This document shows positions 1 to 8,250 of a DNA stretch of 64,000 bases, piece by piece. The number at the start of each line of letters is the position of its first letter. Positions within the stretch are counted from its first letter, which is position 1. Both the position numbers and the translations under genes were made by a program. The stretch covers positions 62,001 to 126,000 of the forward strand of contig CAWBAO010000005.1 of assembly GCA_963786945.1 (NCBI GenBank), written 5' to 3'. Under the pieces are notes generated by a model. The model saw only the letters and a list, made by a program, of their open reading frames with translations, had not been told where the DNA came from and ran no database searches. This DNA is from JADKCZ01 sp963786945 (GTDB lineage Bacteria; Myxococcota; Myxococcia; Myxococcales; Anaeromyxobacteraceae).

Positions 1-1
1 C

Positions 2-358
2 GACGCCAGGGCGCTGGCCGCCCTCTTCGCGGAGCGGGCCGATTTCGTGAACGTCATCGGGCTGCACTGGCGGGGGCGCGAGGAGATCGAGCGCGCCCAT
101 GCCGAGATCCACGCGACCCGGATGAAGGACAGCACCCTCGCCATCCGCGCGTCCGCCGTCCGGTTCCTGCGTCCCGACGTGGCGCTGCTGCACGCCACCT
201 GGGAGCTCCGGGGTGACACCGGGCTGGAGGGCAAGCCGCTGCCGCCGCGCACCGGCGTGCTCAGCTTCGTGGTGGTCCGGCAGGACGGGCGCTGGCTGGC
301 CGAGGCGGCGCAGAACACGGACATCGTGCCGATGCCGAACGCCCCACCCGGGAAGTGA
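2..358 (+). CDS. SgcJ/EcaC (SnoaL-like) family protein, 5' end missing
   Basis: The reading frame is already open at the window edge, and the first visible residues (DARALAALFAERADFVNVIG) match the conserved start of the SgcJ/EcaC branch of the NTF2/SnoaL fold, so the gene begins upstream. The remainder shows the expected pattern: a GxEEIERAH helix, then beta strands ending in a 'DGRWLAEAAQNT' motif typical of DUF4440-like proteins. Such small alpha+beta barrel proteins usually dimerise and either bind a small hydrophobic ligand or act on one. No specific substrate can be read from the sequence. The ATG at 47 is internal to the domain and is not the true start. The family call is firm; the function is unknown. 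Confidence 0.75.
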   Translation, partial: DARALAALFAERADFVNVIGLHWRGREEIERAHAEIHATRMKDSTLAIRASAVRFLRPDVALLHATWELRGDTGLEGKPLPPRTGVLSFVVVRQDGRWLAEAAQNTDIVPMPNAPPGK

Positions 359-376
359 TGCCCGGGAGCGCGCCGC

Positions 377-1351
377 TCACGCGACCGGGTGCCGTGCCGG
401 CTCCCCCCGGGCCACCCGCTCGATCTCCTCGACCACCATGAGGGCCATGGCGCTCCGGGTCTCGCGCGTCCCCGAGCCGAGGTGCGGCGTCAGCACCACG
501 TTCTCGAGGTCGAGGTAGGCGGCCGGCACCCGCGGCTCGTCGCGGAAGACGTCGAGCCCGGCGGCGGCGAGGCGGCCGCTCCGCAGCGCCTCGGCCAGCG
601 CGGCGTCGTCCACCACCGCCCCGCGGGCGGTGTTGATCACGATGGCGCCCGGCTTGAGGAGCGCCAGCCGCTCCCGGGAGAGCAGCCCCTCGGTGGCCGG
701 GGTCCGCGGCACGTGGAGCGAGACCACGTCGGCCTCGGCGAGGAGGGCCTCGAGCGGCAGGTGGCGAGCCCCGGGGAAGGGGACCTCGCGGGGGGAGGCG
801 TAGGCGAGGCGCAGGCCGAGCCCGGCGGCGCGCCGGGCCACCGCCTGGCCGATGCGGCCGAAGCCGACCAGGCCGAGGAGCTTGCCGTCGAGGCCGGTGC
901 CGAGCAGCAGCGCCGGGTCCACCGCCGTCCAGCCGCCACGCCGGATGAGCCGGTCCCCCTCGGCCACCCGCCGCGCCGCGGCCAGCAGCAGCGCGATGGC
1001 GTGCTCGGCGGTGGCCTCGGTGACCACCCCGGGGGTGTTGGTCACCAGCAGGCGGCGCCGGCGGCAGGCCTCGAGGTCGAGGTGATCCACCCCGACGCCG
1101 TAGGAGGCGAGGTGGCGCAGCCGGGGCAGGCCGGCCAGCAGGGGCTCGTCGACCCGGTCGATGTAGCTGGTCACCAGCACCTCGGCCTCGCTGGCCGCCG
1201 CGAGGAGGGCGGGGCGCGGCGCCGGGATCGGCTCGCCGCCGCGGAGCTCGAACCGGTCCGCCAGCCGATCGAAGTGGCCGCCCGGGAGCGCGCGCACCTG
1301 GTAGAGGACCGGCTTGCGGCGGGCGGGGTCGACGGGGGCCATGGCACTCAC
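377..1351 (-). CDS. D-isomer-specific 2-hydroxyacid dehydrogenase
   Basis: This is a cytoplasmic NAD(P)-dependent dehydrogenase that interconverts 2-keto acids and D-2-hydroxy acids. The 324-residue length is normal for the family. The Rossmann glycine motif GFGRIG lies at residues 163-168. The catalytic triad can be seen as Arg243 (NTARG), Glu272 (FRDEP) and His290 (TPHLGS). No ACT domain follows, so it resembles glyoxylate/hydroxypyruvate or phosphonate-type reductases more than full-length SerA; the exact substrate is not determinable. The start is GTG at 1351, or ATG three codons later (1342). Neither has a strong ribosome-binding site. It is convergent with the preceding gene and divergent from the RluA-like gene. 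Confidence 0.88.
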   Translation of the reverse strand: MSAMAPVDPARRKPVLYQVRALPGGHFDRLADRFELRGGEPIPAPRPALLAAASEAEVLVTSYIDRVDEPLLAGLPRLRHLASYGVGVDHLDLEACRRRRLLVTNTPGVVTEATAEHAIALLLAAARRVAEGDRLIRRGGWTAVDPALLLGTGLDGKLLGLVGFGRIGQAVARRAAGLGLRLAYASPREVPFPGARHLPLEALLAEADVVSLHVPRTPATEGLLSRERLALLKPGAIVINTARGAVVDDAALAEALRSGRLAAAGLDVFRDEPRVPAAYLDLENVVLTPHLGSGTRETRSAMALMVVEEIERVARGEPARHPVA

Positions 1352-1451
1352 CTACCGCCGCGGGCGAGCCGGCGGCAAGTGATCCGCCCCGCCCCCTTCC
1401 GATGGCGCCCCGTGGCCGGCGCGTGGTACGGCGCGGGGCGGAGGCGGCGAG

Positions 1452-2414
1452 GTGGAGAACCGCGGGCACACCTACCGGGAACGGATCGGCGCCGACGGCG
1501 CGGGCCGGGCCGTGCTGGAGCACCTCGGCGAGCGCTTCGGGCGCGCCGGGCCCGAGGCGTGGCGCGAGCGGATCGCGTCGGGGCAGGTGAGGCTGGACGA
1601 CGCCCCCACCTCCGCCGAGGCCAGCCTGCGCGCCGGTCAGTGGCTCACCTGGGAGCGGCCCCCCTGGACCGAGCCGCCGGTGCCGCTCGACGCCGCCGTG
1701 CTGCACGAGGACGCGCTGCTGCTCGCGGTGGCCAAGCCGCGCGGGCTGCCGACCATGCCCGCCGGCGGCCTCTACCTCGAGCACACGCTGCTGGCCGTGG
1801 TCCGCCGCCGCGCCCCGGGGGCCAGCCCCATGCACCGGCTGGGGCGCGACACCTCGGGCGTGGTGCTCTTCGCGCGGACGGCGGCGGCGGCCGGCGCGGT
1901 CCAGTCCGCCTTCCGGGCCCGGCGGGTGACCAAGGTCTACCGCGCCCTCTGCGCCGGCCACCCGGCGCTCGACGCCTTCCAGGTGGACGCGCCCATCGGC
2001 GAGGTGGACCACCCGCTGCTCGGCACCGTCCACGCCGCCGCGGCCGGCGGCCGGCAGGCCCGCAGCCACGTCCGCGTGCTGGAGCGGCGCGGGGACGTGG
2101 CGGCGCCCCCCAGCGCGCTGGTGGAGGTGGAGATCGAGACCGGCCGGCCGCACCAGATCCGGATCCACCTGGCCCACGCCGGCCACCCGCTGGTGGGCGA
2201 CCCGCTCTTCGGGCCCGGCGGCGTGCCGCGCCCCGGGACCCGGGCCCTGCCGGGCGATCCGGGGTACCTGCTCCACGCCTGGCGGCTCGAGCTCGAGCAC
2301 CCGGGGGACGGGCGCCGGCTGGTGATCGAGTGCGCGCCGCCGCCGGCGCTCCGGGTCGGCCGGGAGGCGGGCCCCGGCGGGGTGGGCGCGGTGCGCCGCC
2401 CTGGAATGGGGTAA
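1452..2414 (+). CDS. RluA-family pseudouridine synthase-like protein
   Basis: The fold of an RluA/RluD-type RNA pseudouridine synthase is clear. There is an N-terminal S4-like segment (residues about 15-70, including 'RIASGQVRLDD'), then the catalytic domain with 'VAKPRGLPTMPAGG' (residues 93-106) and the C-terminal motif 'ETGRPHQIRIHLAHAGHPLVG'. These enzymes convert uridine to pseudouridine in 23S rRNA or tRNA. The family's HRLDxxTSG motif reads HRLGRDTSG here (residues 128-136), so the usual catalytic Asp is Gly131, with an Asp two residues later. Similar HRLG variants occur in some RluA subgroups as I recall, so activity is uncertain. The gene ends 12 bp before purD. Confidence 0.85.
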   Translation: MENRGHTYRERIGADGAGRAVLEHLGERFGRAGPEAWRERIASGQVRLDDAPTSAEASLRAGQWLTWERPPWTEPPVPLDAAVLHEDALLLAVAKPRGLPTMPAGGLYLEHTLLAVVRRRAPGASPMHRLGRDTSGVVLFARTAAAAGAVQSAFRARRVTKVYRALCAGHPALDAFQVDAPIGEVDHPLLGTVHAAAAGGRQARSHVRVLERRGDVAAPPSALVEVEIETGRPHQIRIHLAHAGHPLVGDPLFGPGGVPRPGTRALPGDPGYLLHAWRLELEHPGDGRRLVIECAPPPALRVGREAGPGGVGAVRRPGMG

Positions 2415-2426
2415 GTTGCGGCTCGC

Positions 2427-3689
2427 ATGCGCGTCCTCGTCGTGGGCTCCGGCGGCCGTGAGCACGCCCTGGCCTGGAAGATCGCCCAGTCCCCGCTGGT
2501 CCGCGCCCTCTTCGCGGCCCCCGGCAACCCCGGCCTGGCCCGGCTCGCCTCCCTCGTCCCGCTCAAGGCCGACGACGTCGAGGGGCTGACCGCCTTCGCG
2601 CTGCGCGAGAGGATCGACCTGGTGGTGGTCGGCCCGGAGGCGCCGCTGGTGGCCGGGCTGGTCGACCGGCTCGGCCAGGCCGGCGTCCTCGCCTTCGGCC
2701 CCGGCGCCGGCGCCGCCCGCATCGAGGGCTCCAAGGCCTTCGCCAAGGAGGTCATGATCGCGGCCGGGATCCCCACCGCGGCCTACGCCACCTTCACCGA
2801 GCCGAAGGGGGCGCTCGACTGGGCGCGGGCCCGGGACGGGCAGGTGGTGGTCAAGGCCGACGGCCTCGCCGCCGGGAAGGGCGTGGTGGTCTGCGCCTCG
2901 CTCCCCGAGGCCGAGGCGGCCATCCGCGAGATCCTGGTGGAGCGGATCCACGGCGCCGCCGGCGCCACCCTGCTGCTCGAGGAGAAGCTGACCGGCCCGG
3001 AGGCCAGCTGCATCGCCTTGACCGACGGCGAGCGGGTCCGGATGCTGCCCGCGGCGCAGGACCACAAGCGGATCTTCGACGGCGATCGCGGGCCCAACAC
3101 CGGCGGCATGGGAGCCTTCTGCCCCACGCCCAAGGTGCCGGCGCCGCTGCTGGCCGAGATCGAGCGGACCGTGCTGCTCCCGGCGGTGCGGGAGCTGGCG
3201 CGCCGGGGCCACCCCTTCCGCGGCGCCCTCTACGCGGGGCTGATGCTGACTCCCGGCGGGCCGCGCGTCCTCGAGTTCAACGCCCGCCTCGGCGATCCCG
3301 AGACCCAGCCCATCCTGATGCGGCTGCGCGGCGACCTGGTCCCGGCGCTGCTGGCCGCGGCCCGCGGCGACCTCGCCGGCGTCACCCTCGACGTCGACCC
3401 GCGCGCCGCCATCGGGGTGGTGCTGGCGGCCGAGGGCTACCCGGGCCAGGTCACCACCGGCGACGCCATCGCCGGCCTCGACGCCGTCCTCGACGACGAC
3501 CAGCAGCTCTTCCAGGCCGGCACCGCCCCAGGCCCGGGTGGCCAGGTGGTCACCGCCGGGGGCCGGGTGCTGACCGTCTGCGCCCTGGGGGCCACCCACG
3601 CCGACGCGCGGCGCCGGGCCTACGACGCCATCGCCAAGGTCTCGTTCCGCGGCATGCAGTACCGCAAGGACATCGGGAGCAGCGCATGA
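2427..3689 (+). CDS. purD: Phosphoribosylamine--glycine ligase (GAR synthetase)
   Basis: PurD carries out the second step of de novo purine synthesis: 5-phosphoribosylamine + glycine + ATP gives GAR. The 420-residue length is standard. The N-terminal motif 'MRVLVVGSGGREHALAW' is diagnostic. It is followed by the ATP-grasp segment (VVVKADGLAAGKGVVV, about residues 139-155), the phosphate-binding 'GPNTGGMGAFCP' and the metal-binding 'EFNARLGDPE'. The start is ATG 2427. No Shine-Dalgarno sequence is evident, but a TAAGTT hexamer lies 9 bases upstream. The stop overlaps the purE start by 4 bases (ATGA), so the two are translationally coupled. Confidence 0.97.
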   Translation: MRVLVVGSGGREHALAWKIAQSPLVRALFAAPGNPGLARLASLVPLKADDVEGLTAFALRERIDLVVVGPEAPLVAGLVDRLGQAGVLAFGPGAGAARIEGSKAFAKEVMIAAGIPTAAYATFTEPKGALDWARARDGQVVVKADGLAAGKGVVVCASLPEAEAAIREILVERIHGAAGATLLLEEKLTGPEASCIALTDGERVRMLPAAQDHKRIFDGDRGPNTGGMGAFCPTPKVPAPLLAEIERTVLLPAVRELARRGHPFRGALYAGLMLTPGGPRVLEFNARLGDPETQPILMRLRGDLVPALLAAARGDLAGVTLDVDPRAAIGVVLAAEGYPGQVTTGDAIAGLDAVLDDDQQLFQAGTAPGPGGQVVTAGGRVLTVCALGATHADARRRAYDAIAKVSFRGMQYRKDIGSSA

Positions 3690-4192
3690 ACGCCAGGGTG
3701 CTCATCCTCATGGGGTCCGACTCCGACTGGGAGGTGATGTCGGAGGCCAGGAAGGCGCTGGACGAGCTGGGCATCGCCACCGAGGTGCACGTCTCCAGCG
3801 CCCACCGGACGCCGGCGCGCACCGGGGCGCTGGCCCGGGAGGCGGCCGGGCGCGGCATCCAGGTGATCATCTGCGGCGCCGGCGCGGCGGCCCACCTCGC
3901 CGGCGTGGTGGCCGCCGAGAGCGAGCTGCCGGTGCTGGGGGTGCCCCTGGCCGGGAGCGACCTCCAGGGGCTCGACGCCCTGCTGGCCACGGTGCAGATG
4001 CCGGGAGGGATCCCGGTGGGGACGCTGGCCATCGGCAAGGCCGGGGCCCGCAACGCCGGGTTGCTGGCGGCCCGCATCATCGCCCGCGCCGACGGCGCGG
4101 TGGCCGAGAAGGTCCGCGCCGCCCGGGCCAGGCTGGCCCGCGACGTCGAGGCCAGGGACGACGCGCTGCAGGCGAAGCTGAAGGGCTCCTGA
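3686..4192 (+). CDS. purE: N5-carboxyaminoimidazole ribonucleotide mutase
   Basis: Class I PurE moves the carboxyl group of N5-CAIR to carbon 4 of the imidazole, giving CAIR. It acts as an octamer in the cytoplasm. The N-terminal 'LMGSDSDWEVM' and 'SSAHRTP' contain the signature Ser/Asp and the catalytic His of this enzyme class. The 'ICGAGAAAHLAGVVAAES' segment forms the nucleotide pocket. At 168 residues it has the usual length. No purK is in the window, so the N5-CAIR synthetase is either elsewhere or not used. It overlaps purD by 4 bp, and lptF begins 7 bp after its stop. Confidence 0.96.
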   Translation: MNARVLILMGSDSDWEVMSEARKALDELGIATEVHVSSAHRTPARTGALAREAAGRGIQVIICGAGAAAHLAGVVAAESELPVLGVPLAGSDLQGLDALLATVQMPGGIPVGTLAIGKAGARNAGLLAARIIARADGAVAEKVRAARARLARDVEARDDALQAKLKGS

Positions 4193-4199
4193 GCCACCC

Positions 4200-5312
4200 G
4201 TGGGGCTGCTGGACCGCTACCTCGCCAGGGAGATCCTGCTGCCCTTCCTGGCGGGGCTGCTCTTCCTGACCCAGCTCCTGCTCATGACGCAGATCCTGGC
4301 GCGGGCCGACATCCTGCTGGGGGCCGGCGTCACCGCGGTCGACATCGCCGCCGTGGCCGCCACGCTGCTGCCGCACCTGCTCGGCTACGTCATGCCCGTC
4401 GCCTTCCTGCTCGGCGCCATCATCGGGGTGGGGCGGCTGGCCGAGGACCGCGAGGTGATGGCCATCGGGGCCGCCGGCCTGTCGCCGGTGCGGCTGGTGC
4501 GGGTGCCGCTGGCCATCGGCGTGGTGGTGGCCGCGGTGGGGCTCTGGTTCTCGATCTCGGTGGAGCCGGCCGGCCTGCGCGAGGCCCGGCTCCGCTTCAA
4601 CGAGATCATCAAGCGCAACATCACCGCCAAGGTCCGCCCCGGCACCTTCTTCGACGAGATCCCCGGCTACACCGTCTTCGCGGCGCGGGTCGGGGCGGAC
4701 GGCTGGGGCGACGTGCTCATCAGCGACCGCTCCGATCCGACCGCCCCGGTGCTGGCGCTGGCCAAGCGCGGCAAGCTGGAGCCGGTCGGCTCCGAGGAGG
4801 AGATGCGGCTGGTGCTGGAGCAGGGGGAGGTCCACCGCGAGGATCCGGGCGGCGAGGAGTACGTGCGCGCCACCTTCCGGGAGGCGGGGCTGACCCTCGG
4901 CGTCGGCACCGCGCTCACCGATCGCAACGCCCTGTCCGGCTCCACCAAGGAGCTCTCCCAGGCGGAGCTGGCCACCCTGATGGTGCCGGCCGAGGGGCGC
5001 ACGGCGGCGCAGGCCCGCAGCTACGAGGCGGCCTACCACCGTCGCCTGGCGGCCCCGCTGGCGGTGCTGGCCTTCGCGCTCATGGCGGTGCCGCTGGCCG
5101 CCATGCGGCGGGGCGGGCGGGCGGCGGCCATCGGCGCCAGCATCGGGGCGGTGCTGGCCCAGTACCTGCTCCTGCGGGGCGGCGAGGTCATGGCCCAGCG
5201 CGGGGTGCTCCCGGCGGCGCTGGCGCTCCAGCTCCCCAACCTGGTGCTGGTGACGGTGGGGCTGGCGCTGTGCGTGCTGCTGGAGCGGCGCGGCCCCGGG
5301 GTGGTGCGTTGA
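4200..5312 (+). CDS. lptF: LPS export permease LptF (YjgP/YjgQ family)
   Basis: This is one half of the inner-membrane LptFG permease that, with the LptB ATPase, extracts lipopolysaccharide and passes it to LptC/LptA. The 370-residue protein begins 'MGLLDRYLAREILLPFLAGLLF'-like with three N-terminal membrane segments (about residues 10-30, 50-75, 95-120). It continues with a periplasmic beta-jellyroll region (about 130-260) and ends in three more membrane helices (about 275-365), the family architecture. The GTG start lies directly after purE. The stop overlaps the next gene's TTG start. Its presence implies an LPS-bearing outer membrane. LptF versus LptG assignment rests on gene order and N-terminal similarity. 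Confidence 0.88.
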   Translation: MGLLDRYLAREILLPFLAGLLFLTQLLLMTQILARADILLGAGVTAVDIAAVAATLLPHLLGYVMPVAFLLGAIIGVGRLAEDREVMAIGAAGLSPVRLVRVPLAIGVVVAAVGLWFSISVEPAGLREARLRFNEIIKRNITAKVRPGTFFDEIPGYTVFAARVGADGWGDVLISDRSDPTAPVLALAKRGKLEPVGSEEEMRLVLEQGEVHREDPGGEEYVRATFREAGLTLGVGTALTDRNALSGSTKELSQAELATLMVPAEGRTAAQARSYEAAYHRRLAAPLAVLAFALMAVPLAAMRRGGRAAAIGASIGAVLAQYLLLRGGEVMAQRGVLPAALALQLPNLVLVTVGLALCVLLERRGPGVVR

Positions 5313-6391
5313 TCCTGCCACGCTACATCGCCGGGAAGACCGGGATGGCGTCGCTGGCCGCCTTCGCCGGCGTCATCACCATCTTCCTGGCCGTCGACAT
5401 CGTCGACAACGCCGGCGTCTTCTCCGGGCCGGGCTGGGCGCTGGTGGCGCTCGAGCTCTACGCCAACAAGGCCGCGGTGGTGACCCACCAGATCGCCCCG
5501 GCCGCCCTGCTGCTGGGCGCCGCCATCGCGGTGAGCGGGCTGCGCCAGACCCGCGAGTGGACCGCCATGCGCTCGGTCGGCCTCGGGCCCTGGCGGGTGG
5601 CGCTGCCGGTGGTGGTGGCGGTGGCGGTGATCTCGCTGGCCCTGGTGGTGCTCCACGAGGCCTGGGGGGTGAAGGCGGCGCAGCGGGCCGAGGAGATCCA
5701 GGTGACCCGCTTCGCGCGCGGCGGCGCCTACCGGCGCTGGCAGGCCACCCAGCAGCCGAAGCGCTGGTTCCGCGGCGCCGACGGCCGCCACGTCTACCAC
5801 CTGCGCGGCGTGCTGCCGGGGGGCGGCTTCGAGCGGGTGACCGTGCTCGAGCTGAGCGACGACTTCCGCCTGGTCCGGCGCATCGACGCCGGGAAGATGG
5901 AGCCGGCCGAGGGCGGCGCCTGGCGGCTGGCCGACGTGGAGGAGCGGACCTTCGCGCCGGAGGGCGGCAGCTACTCCCGGGCCACCTCCCGCGAGTACCG
6001 CTTCGACGAGCCCCCCGGGTCCTTCGACCTCCGGCCGGGCCGGCCGTCGCAGATGACGCTGGCGGTGCTGGCCCAGCAGATCGCGGTGCGCGAGCGGCTC
6101 GGCCAGCCCACCGTGGACTTCGCCATCGAGCGGGCCAACCGCGTGGCCTACCCGTTCGCCGCCGTGTCCGGCGCGCTGCTGGCGGTGGCGCTGGCGCTGC
6201 GCCGCAACCGGCACGGGCACCTCTCCTCGGCGATGCTGGAGGCGGTGGCGATCTCGCTGGCCCTGTGGGGGGCGCAGGGGATCAGCCTCGGGCTCGGCAT
6301 CTCCGGCCGGCTCCCGGCGCCGCTGGCGGCGTGGCTCCCCAACCTGGTGTTCGTGGCCGCCGGGGCGCTGGCGGTGCGGCGGGTGGCTTGA
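5309..6391 (+). CDS. lptG: LPS export permease LptG (YjgP/YjgQ family)
   Basis: This is the second YjgP/YjgQ-family permease, the expected partner of the preceding LptF in the LPS-extracting complex. It has the same plan: an N-terminal membrane bundle ('ILPRYIAGKTGMASLAAFAG', then helices near residues 55-75 and 95-120), a central periplasmic domain rich in beta strands, and a C-terminal helix group ending 'LVFVAAGALAVRRVA'. I chose the TTG at 5309 because it forms a 4-base TTGA overlap with the lptF stop, matching the style of the next junction. ATG 5345 is an alternative that would trim the N-terminal amphipathic helix. A frame extending further upstream (GTG 5270) would overlap lptF substantially. 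Confidence 0.86.
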   Translation: MILPRYIAGKTGMASLAAFAGVITIFLAVDIVDNAGVFSGPGWALVALELYANKAAVVTHQIAPAALLLGAAIAVSGLRQTREWTAMRSVGLGPWRVALPVVVAVAVISLALVVLHEAWGVKAAQRAEEIQVTRFARGGAYRRWQATQQPKRWFRGADGRHVYHLRGVLPGGGFERVTVLELSDDFRLVRRIDAGKMEPAEGGAWRLADVEERTFAPEGGSYSRATSREYRFDEPPGSFDLRPGRPSQMTLAVLAQQIAVRERLGQPTVDFAIERANRVAYPFAAVSGALLAVALALRRNRHGHLSSAMLEAVAISLALWGAQGISLGLGISGRLPAPLAAWLPNLVFVAAGALAVRRVA

Positions 6392-7023
6392 GCCGGGAGG
6401 CCGGCATCGACGCCGCGCTGGCCGGCCGGATCTCCGAGGCGGCCGCGGTGCTGCGGCGGGGTGGGGTGATCGCCTATCCCACCGAGACCTTCTACGGGCT
6501 GGGCGCGCTGGCCTCCGACGGCGCGGCGGTGGCCAGGCTGGTGCGGGCCAAGGGCCGGCCCGACGGCAAGCCGCTGCCGCTGCTCGGGGCCGACCTGGCG
6601 CAGCTGGAGGCCGTGGCCGAGTTCTCCCCCCTGGCGCGCCTTCTGGCCGCCGCCTTCTGGCCCGGCCCGCTCACGCTGGTGCTGCCGGCCCGCCCCGGGC
6701 TCCACCCCGCCATCACCGGCGGCTCCGGCACGGTCGGGGTGCGGGTCACCAGCGGCGTCGTGGCGTCGGCGCTGGCGGTCGCGGCCGGCGGCGCCCTGGT
6801 GTCGACCAGCGCCAACCCCTCCGGCCAGCCGCCCCCGACCACGGCCACCGGCCTCGATGGGGCGCTGCGGGCGCGGCTCGACCTGGTGCTCGACGGCGGG
6901 GCCACGCCGGGGGGCAGGCCCAGCACGGTGGTGGCCATCGAGGAGGGGCGGCTCACCCTGCTGCGCCCGGGGGCGGTGGCCGTCGAGGCCGTGCGGGCCG
7001 CGGCCGGGGGCGCGCTGAAATAG
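6388..7023 (+). CDS. tsaC: L-threonylcarbamoyladenylate synthase (TsaC/YrdC family)
   Basis: The enzyme makes threonylcarbamoyl-AMP from threonine, bicarbonate and ATP, the first step of the universal t6A37 modification of ANN-reading tRNAs. The roughly 211-residue protein is a stand-alone YrdC domain without the Sua5 C-terminal extension. The ligand-binding motifs are visible: 'GVIAYPTETFYGLG', 'KGRPDGKPLPLL' (the K-R-K cluster), 'FWPGPLTLVLPA' and 'LVSTSANPSGQPP'. The TTG start at 6388 overlaps the lptG stop (TTGA). A much longer frame continues upstream but only shadows lptG. It is probably the last gene of the purD-to-tsaC run. Confidence 0.92.
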   Translation: MSREAGIDAALAGRISEAAAVLRRGGVIAYPTETFYGLGALASDGAAVARLVRAKGRPDGKPLPLLGADLAQLEAVAEFSPLARLLAAAFWPGPLTLVLPARPGLHPAITGGSGTVGVRVTSGVVASALAVAAGGALVSTSANPSGQPPPTTATGLDGALRARLDLVLDGGATPGGRPSTVVAIEEGRLTLLRPGAVAVEAVRAAAGGALK

Positions 7024-7072
7024 CGGGCCGGACCGCCCGTAGGACGGGGCCGGAGCCCCGCGGAGGAACACC

Positions 7073-8164
7073 ATGACCTGGCTTCGTGGCGGCGCAGCGG
7101 CGGTGCTCCTCGGCGTGGCGCCGGGCGCCCTGGCCCAGCCCGCCCCGGCGGAACCCGACGCGCCCACCGAGGCGAGGCCAGCCGAGGCCGCGCCCGGGGC
7201 GGCCGGGGCCCCGTGGAGCCTGGACCTGACCATCCACGACGTCGGCCTCGGGATCGGCAACACCCGCCACGTCGACGGCCTCAAGCTCAACTACCGCGAC
7301 GAGATCGACTCGGTGGTCCACGGCGTCTCGGTCACGGTCTGGTCGCCCTACCCGGGCGCCCGGCCCGAGGTGTCCGGCCTCCTGGTCGGGCTGCCGCTGG
7401 CCGGCGCCGAGCGGCTGCGAGGCCTCGGGGTGGGGCTCGGCGTCGGGGTGGGGGGCCGGTTCGACGGCCTCGGGGTCGGGCTGGCCGGCCTCGGCGGCGG
7501 CGGCGACATGCGGGGCATCTTCCTGGGGGGGCTCGGCGCAGGGGCCGGGGGCCAGGTCACCGGCCTGCTCCTCGGCGGGCTGGGGGCCGGGGCGGGTGGC
7601 GGCGTCGATGGCCTGCTCCTCGGCGGGCTCGGGGTGGGGAGCGGCGGCAAGGTGCGCGGCCTGGCGGTGGGCGGGCTCGGCGCCGGCTCGGGAGCCGGCT
7701 TCGACGGCCTGATGCTGGCCGGGCTGGGGGCCGGGGCCGGCGGCGACTCGCGGGGGATCCTGCTGGCCGGGCTGGGGGCCGGCGTGGGAGGGGACCTCGA
7801 CGGGATCGTCATCGCCGGGCTGGGGGCCGGTGCGGGCGGCCGGCTGCGCGGCCTGGCGGTGGCCGGGCTCGGCGTCGGGGCGCCGAGGCTGCGGGGCCTG
7901 GCGGCGGCCTTCGCGGTCGGCAGCCGGGACGCGGCCGGGGTGGTGGTGGCGCCCGGGCTCTTCAACGTCGAGCCGGAGGGGCGCTTCGCCGGGCTCTCGG
8001 TCAGCGCCTTCAACCGGATCCGCGGGGTTCAGTCCGGCGTGGCCATCGGCATCGTCAACTACGCCCGCGAGCTCCACGGGCTGCAGGTGGGGCTGGTCAA
8101 CATCGCCGGCAACAACCAGGGGCTGGCCCGGGTGCTCCCGCTGGTCAACGCCCACTTCGACTGA
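7073..8164 (+). CDS. Exported Gly/Leu-rich 16-residue-repeat protein (LA_2272-like)
   Basis: The protein has a clear Sec signal peptide (residues 1-21, ending ALA before Gln22) and a Pro/Ala-rich stretch, then a beta-rich region. Residues 117-274 consist of ten repeats. Eight units are exactly 16 residues on the pattern G-[LI]-x-[LVI]-[AG]-G-L-G-x-G-x-G-G-x-x-[DRT]; the outer two are 15. The C-terminus 'IRGVQSGVAIGIVNYARELH' and 'GLQVGLVNIAGNNQGL' resembles the LA_2272-type surface repeat family. A beta-solenoid-like surface or periplasmic structure is inferred. The function is unknown. The start has a good site (GGAGG, then ATG). It is separated from tsaC by 49 bp containing a small GC hairpin. 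Confidence 0.75.
   Translation: MTWLRGGAAAVLLGVAPGALAQPAPAEPDAPTEARPAEAAPGAAGAPWSLDLTIHDVGLGIGNTRHVDGLKLNYRDEIDSVVHGVSVTVWSPYPGARPEVSGLLVGLPLAGAERLRGLGVGLGVGVGGRFDGLGVGLAGLGGGGDMRGIFLGGLGAGAGGQVTGLLLGGLGAGAGGGVDGLLLGGLGVGSGGKVRGLAVGGLGAGSGAGFDGLMLAGLGAGAGGDSRGILLAGLGAGVGGDLDGIVIAGLGAGAGGRLRGLAVAGLGVGAPRLRGLAAAFAVGSRDAAGVVVAPGLFNVEPEGRFAGLSVSAFNRIRGVQSGVAIGIVNYARELHGLQVGLVNIAGNNQGLARVLPLVNAHFD
7421..7894 (+). repeat. Tandem 48-bp (16-codon) protein repeats
   Basis: Ten in-frame units encode residues 117-274 of the exported repeat protein. Units begin at residues 117, 132, 148, 164, 180, 196, 212, 228, 244 and 260. The amino-acid pattern is much better kept than the codons, so the array is maintained as protein structure and not as recently expanded DNA. 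Confidence 0.85.
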
Positions 8165-8211
8165 GCTGCCGGCCGGCGGGCTGGTGGCCCGCCGCGACCC
8201 CCCGGGAAGCC

Positions 8212-8240
8212 TTGCGCCGGGGTCGGGCGTGATCTAGCGT
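8212..8240 (+). promoter_or_regulatory. Candidate promoter for the DUF1015 gene
   Basis: A -35-like TTGCGC (8212-8217) and a -10-like TAGCGT (8235-8240) are separated by exactly 17 bases. The ATG at 8251 is only 10 bases past the -10, predicting a 5' leader of about 3-4 nt. No Shine-Dalgarno sequence is present in the C-rich spacer. This is pattern evidence only. Confidence 0.45.
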
Positions 8241-8250
8241 CCCCCGCCCC

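Noticed and set aside
261..3599. Very long minus-strand open frame (over 1,100 codons) across four plus- and minus-strand genes
   Set aside because: Its translation is Gly/Arg/Pro/His-rich without domains and simply mirrors the GC-rich codon pattern of purD, the RluA gene and the dehydrogenase.
5557..6387. 488-codon frame ending with the tsaC protein
   Set aside because: Only the last 211 codons match TsaC. The upstream part is an Arg/Ala/Pro-rich shadow of lptG.
7421..7894. 48-bp tandem repeats as a possible CRISPR or VNTR
   Set aside because: Units are contiguous, in frame and vary at third codon positions without spacers; they encode protein repeats.
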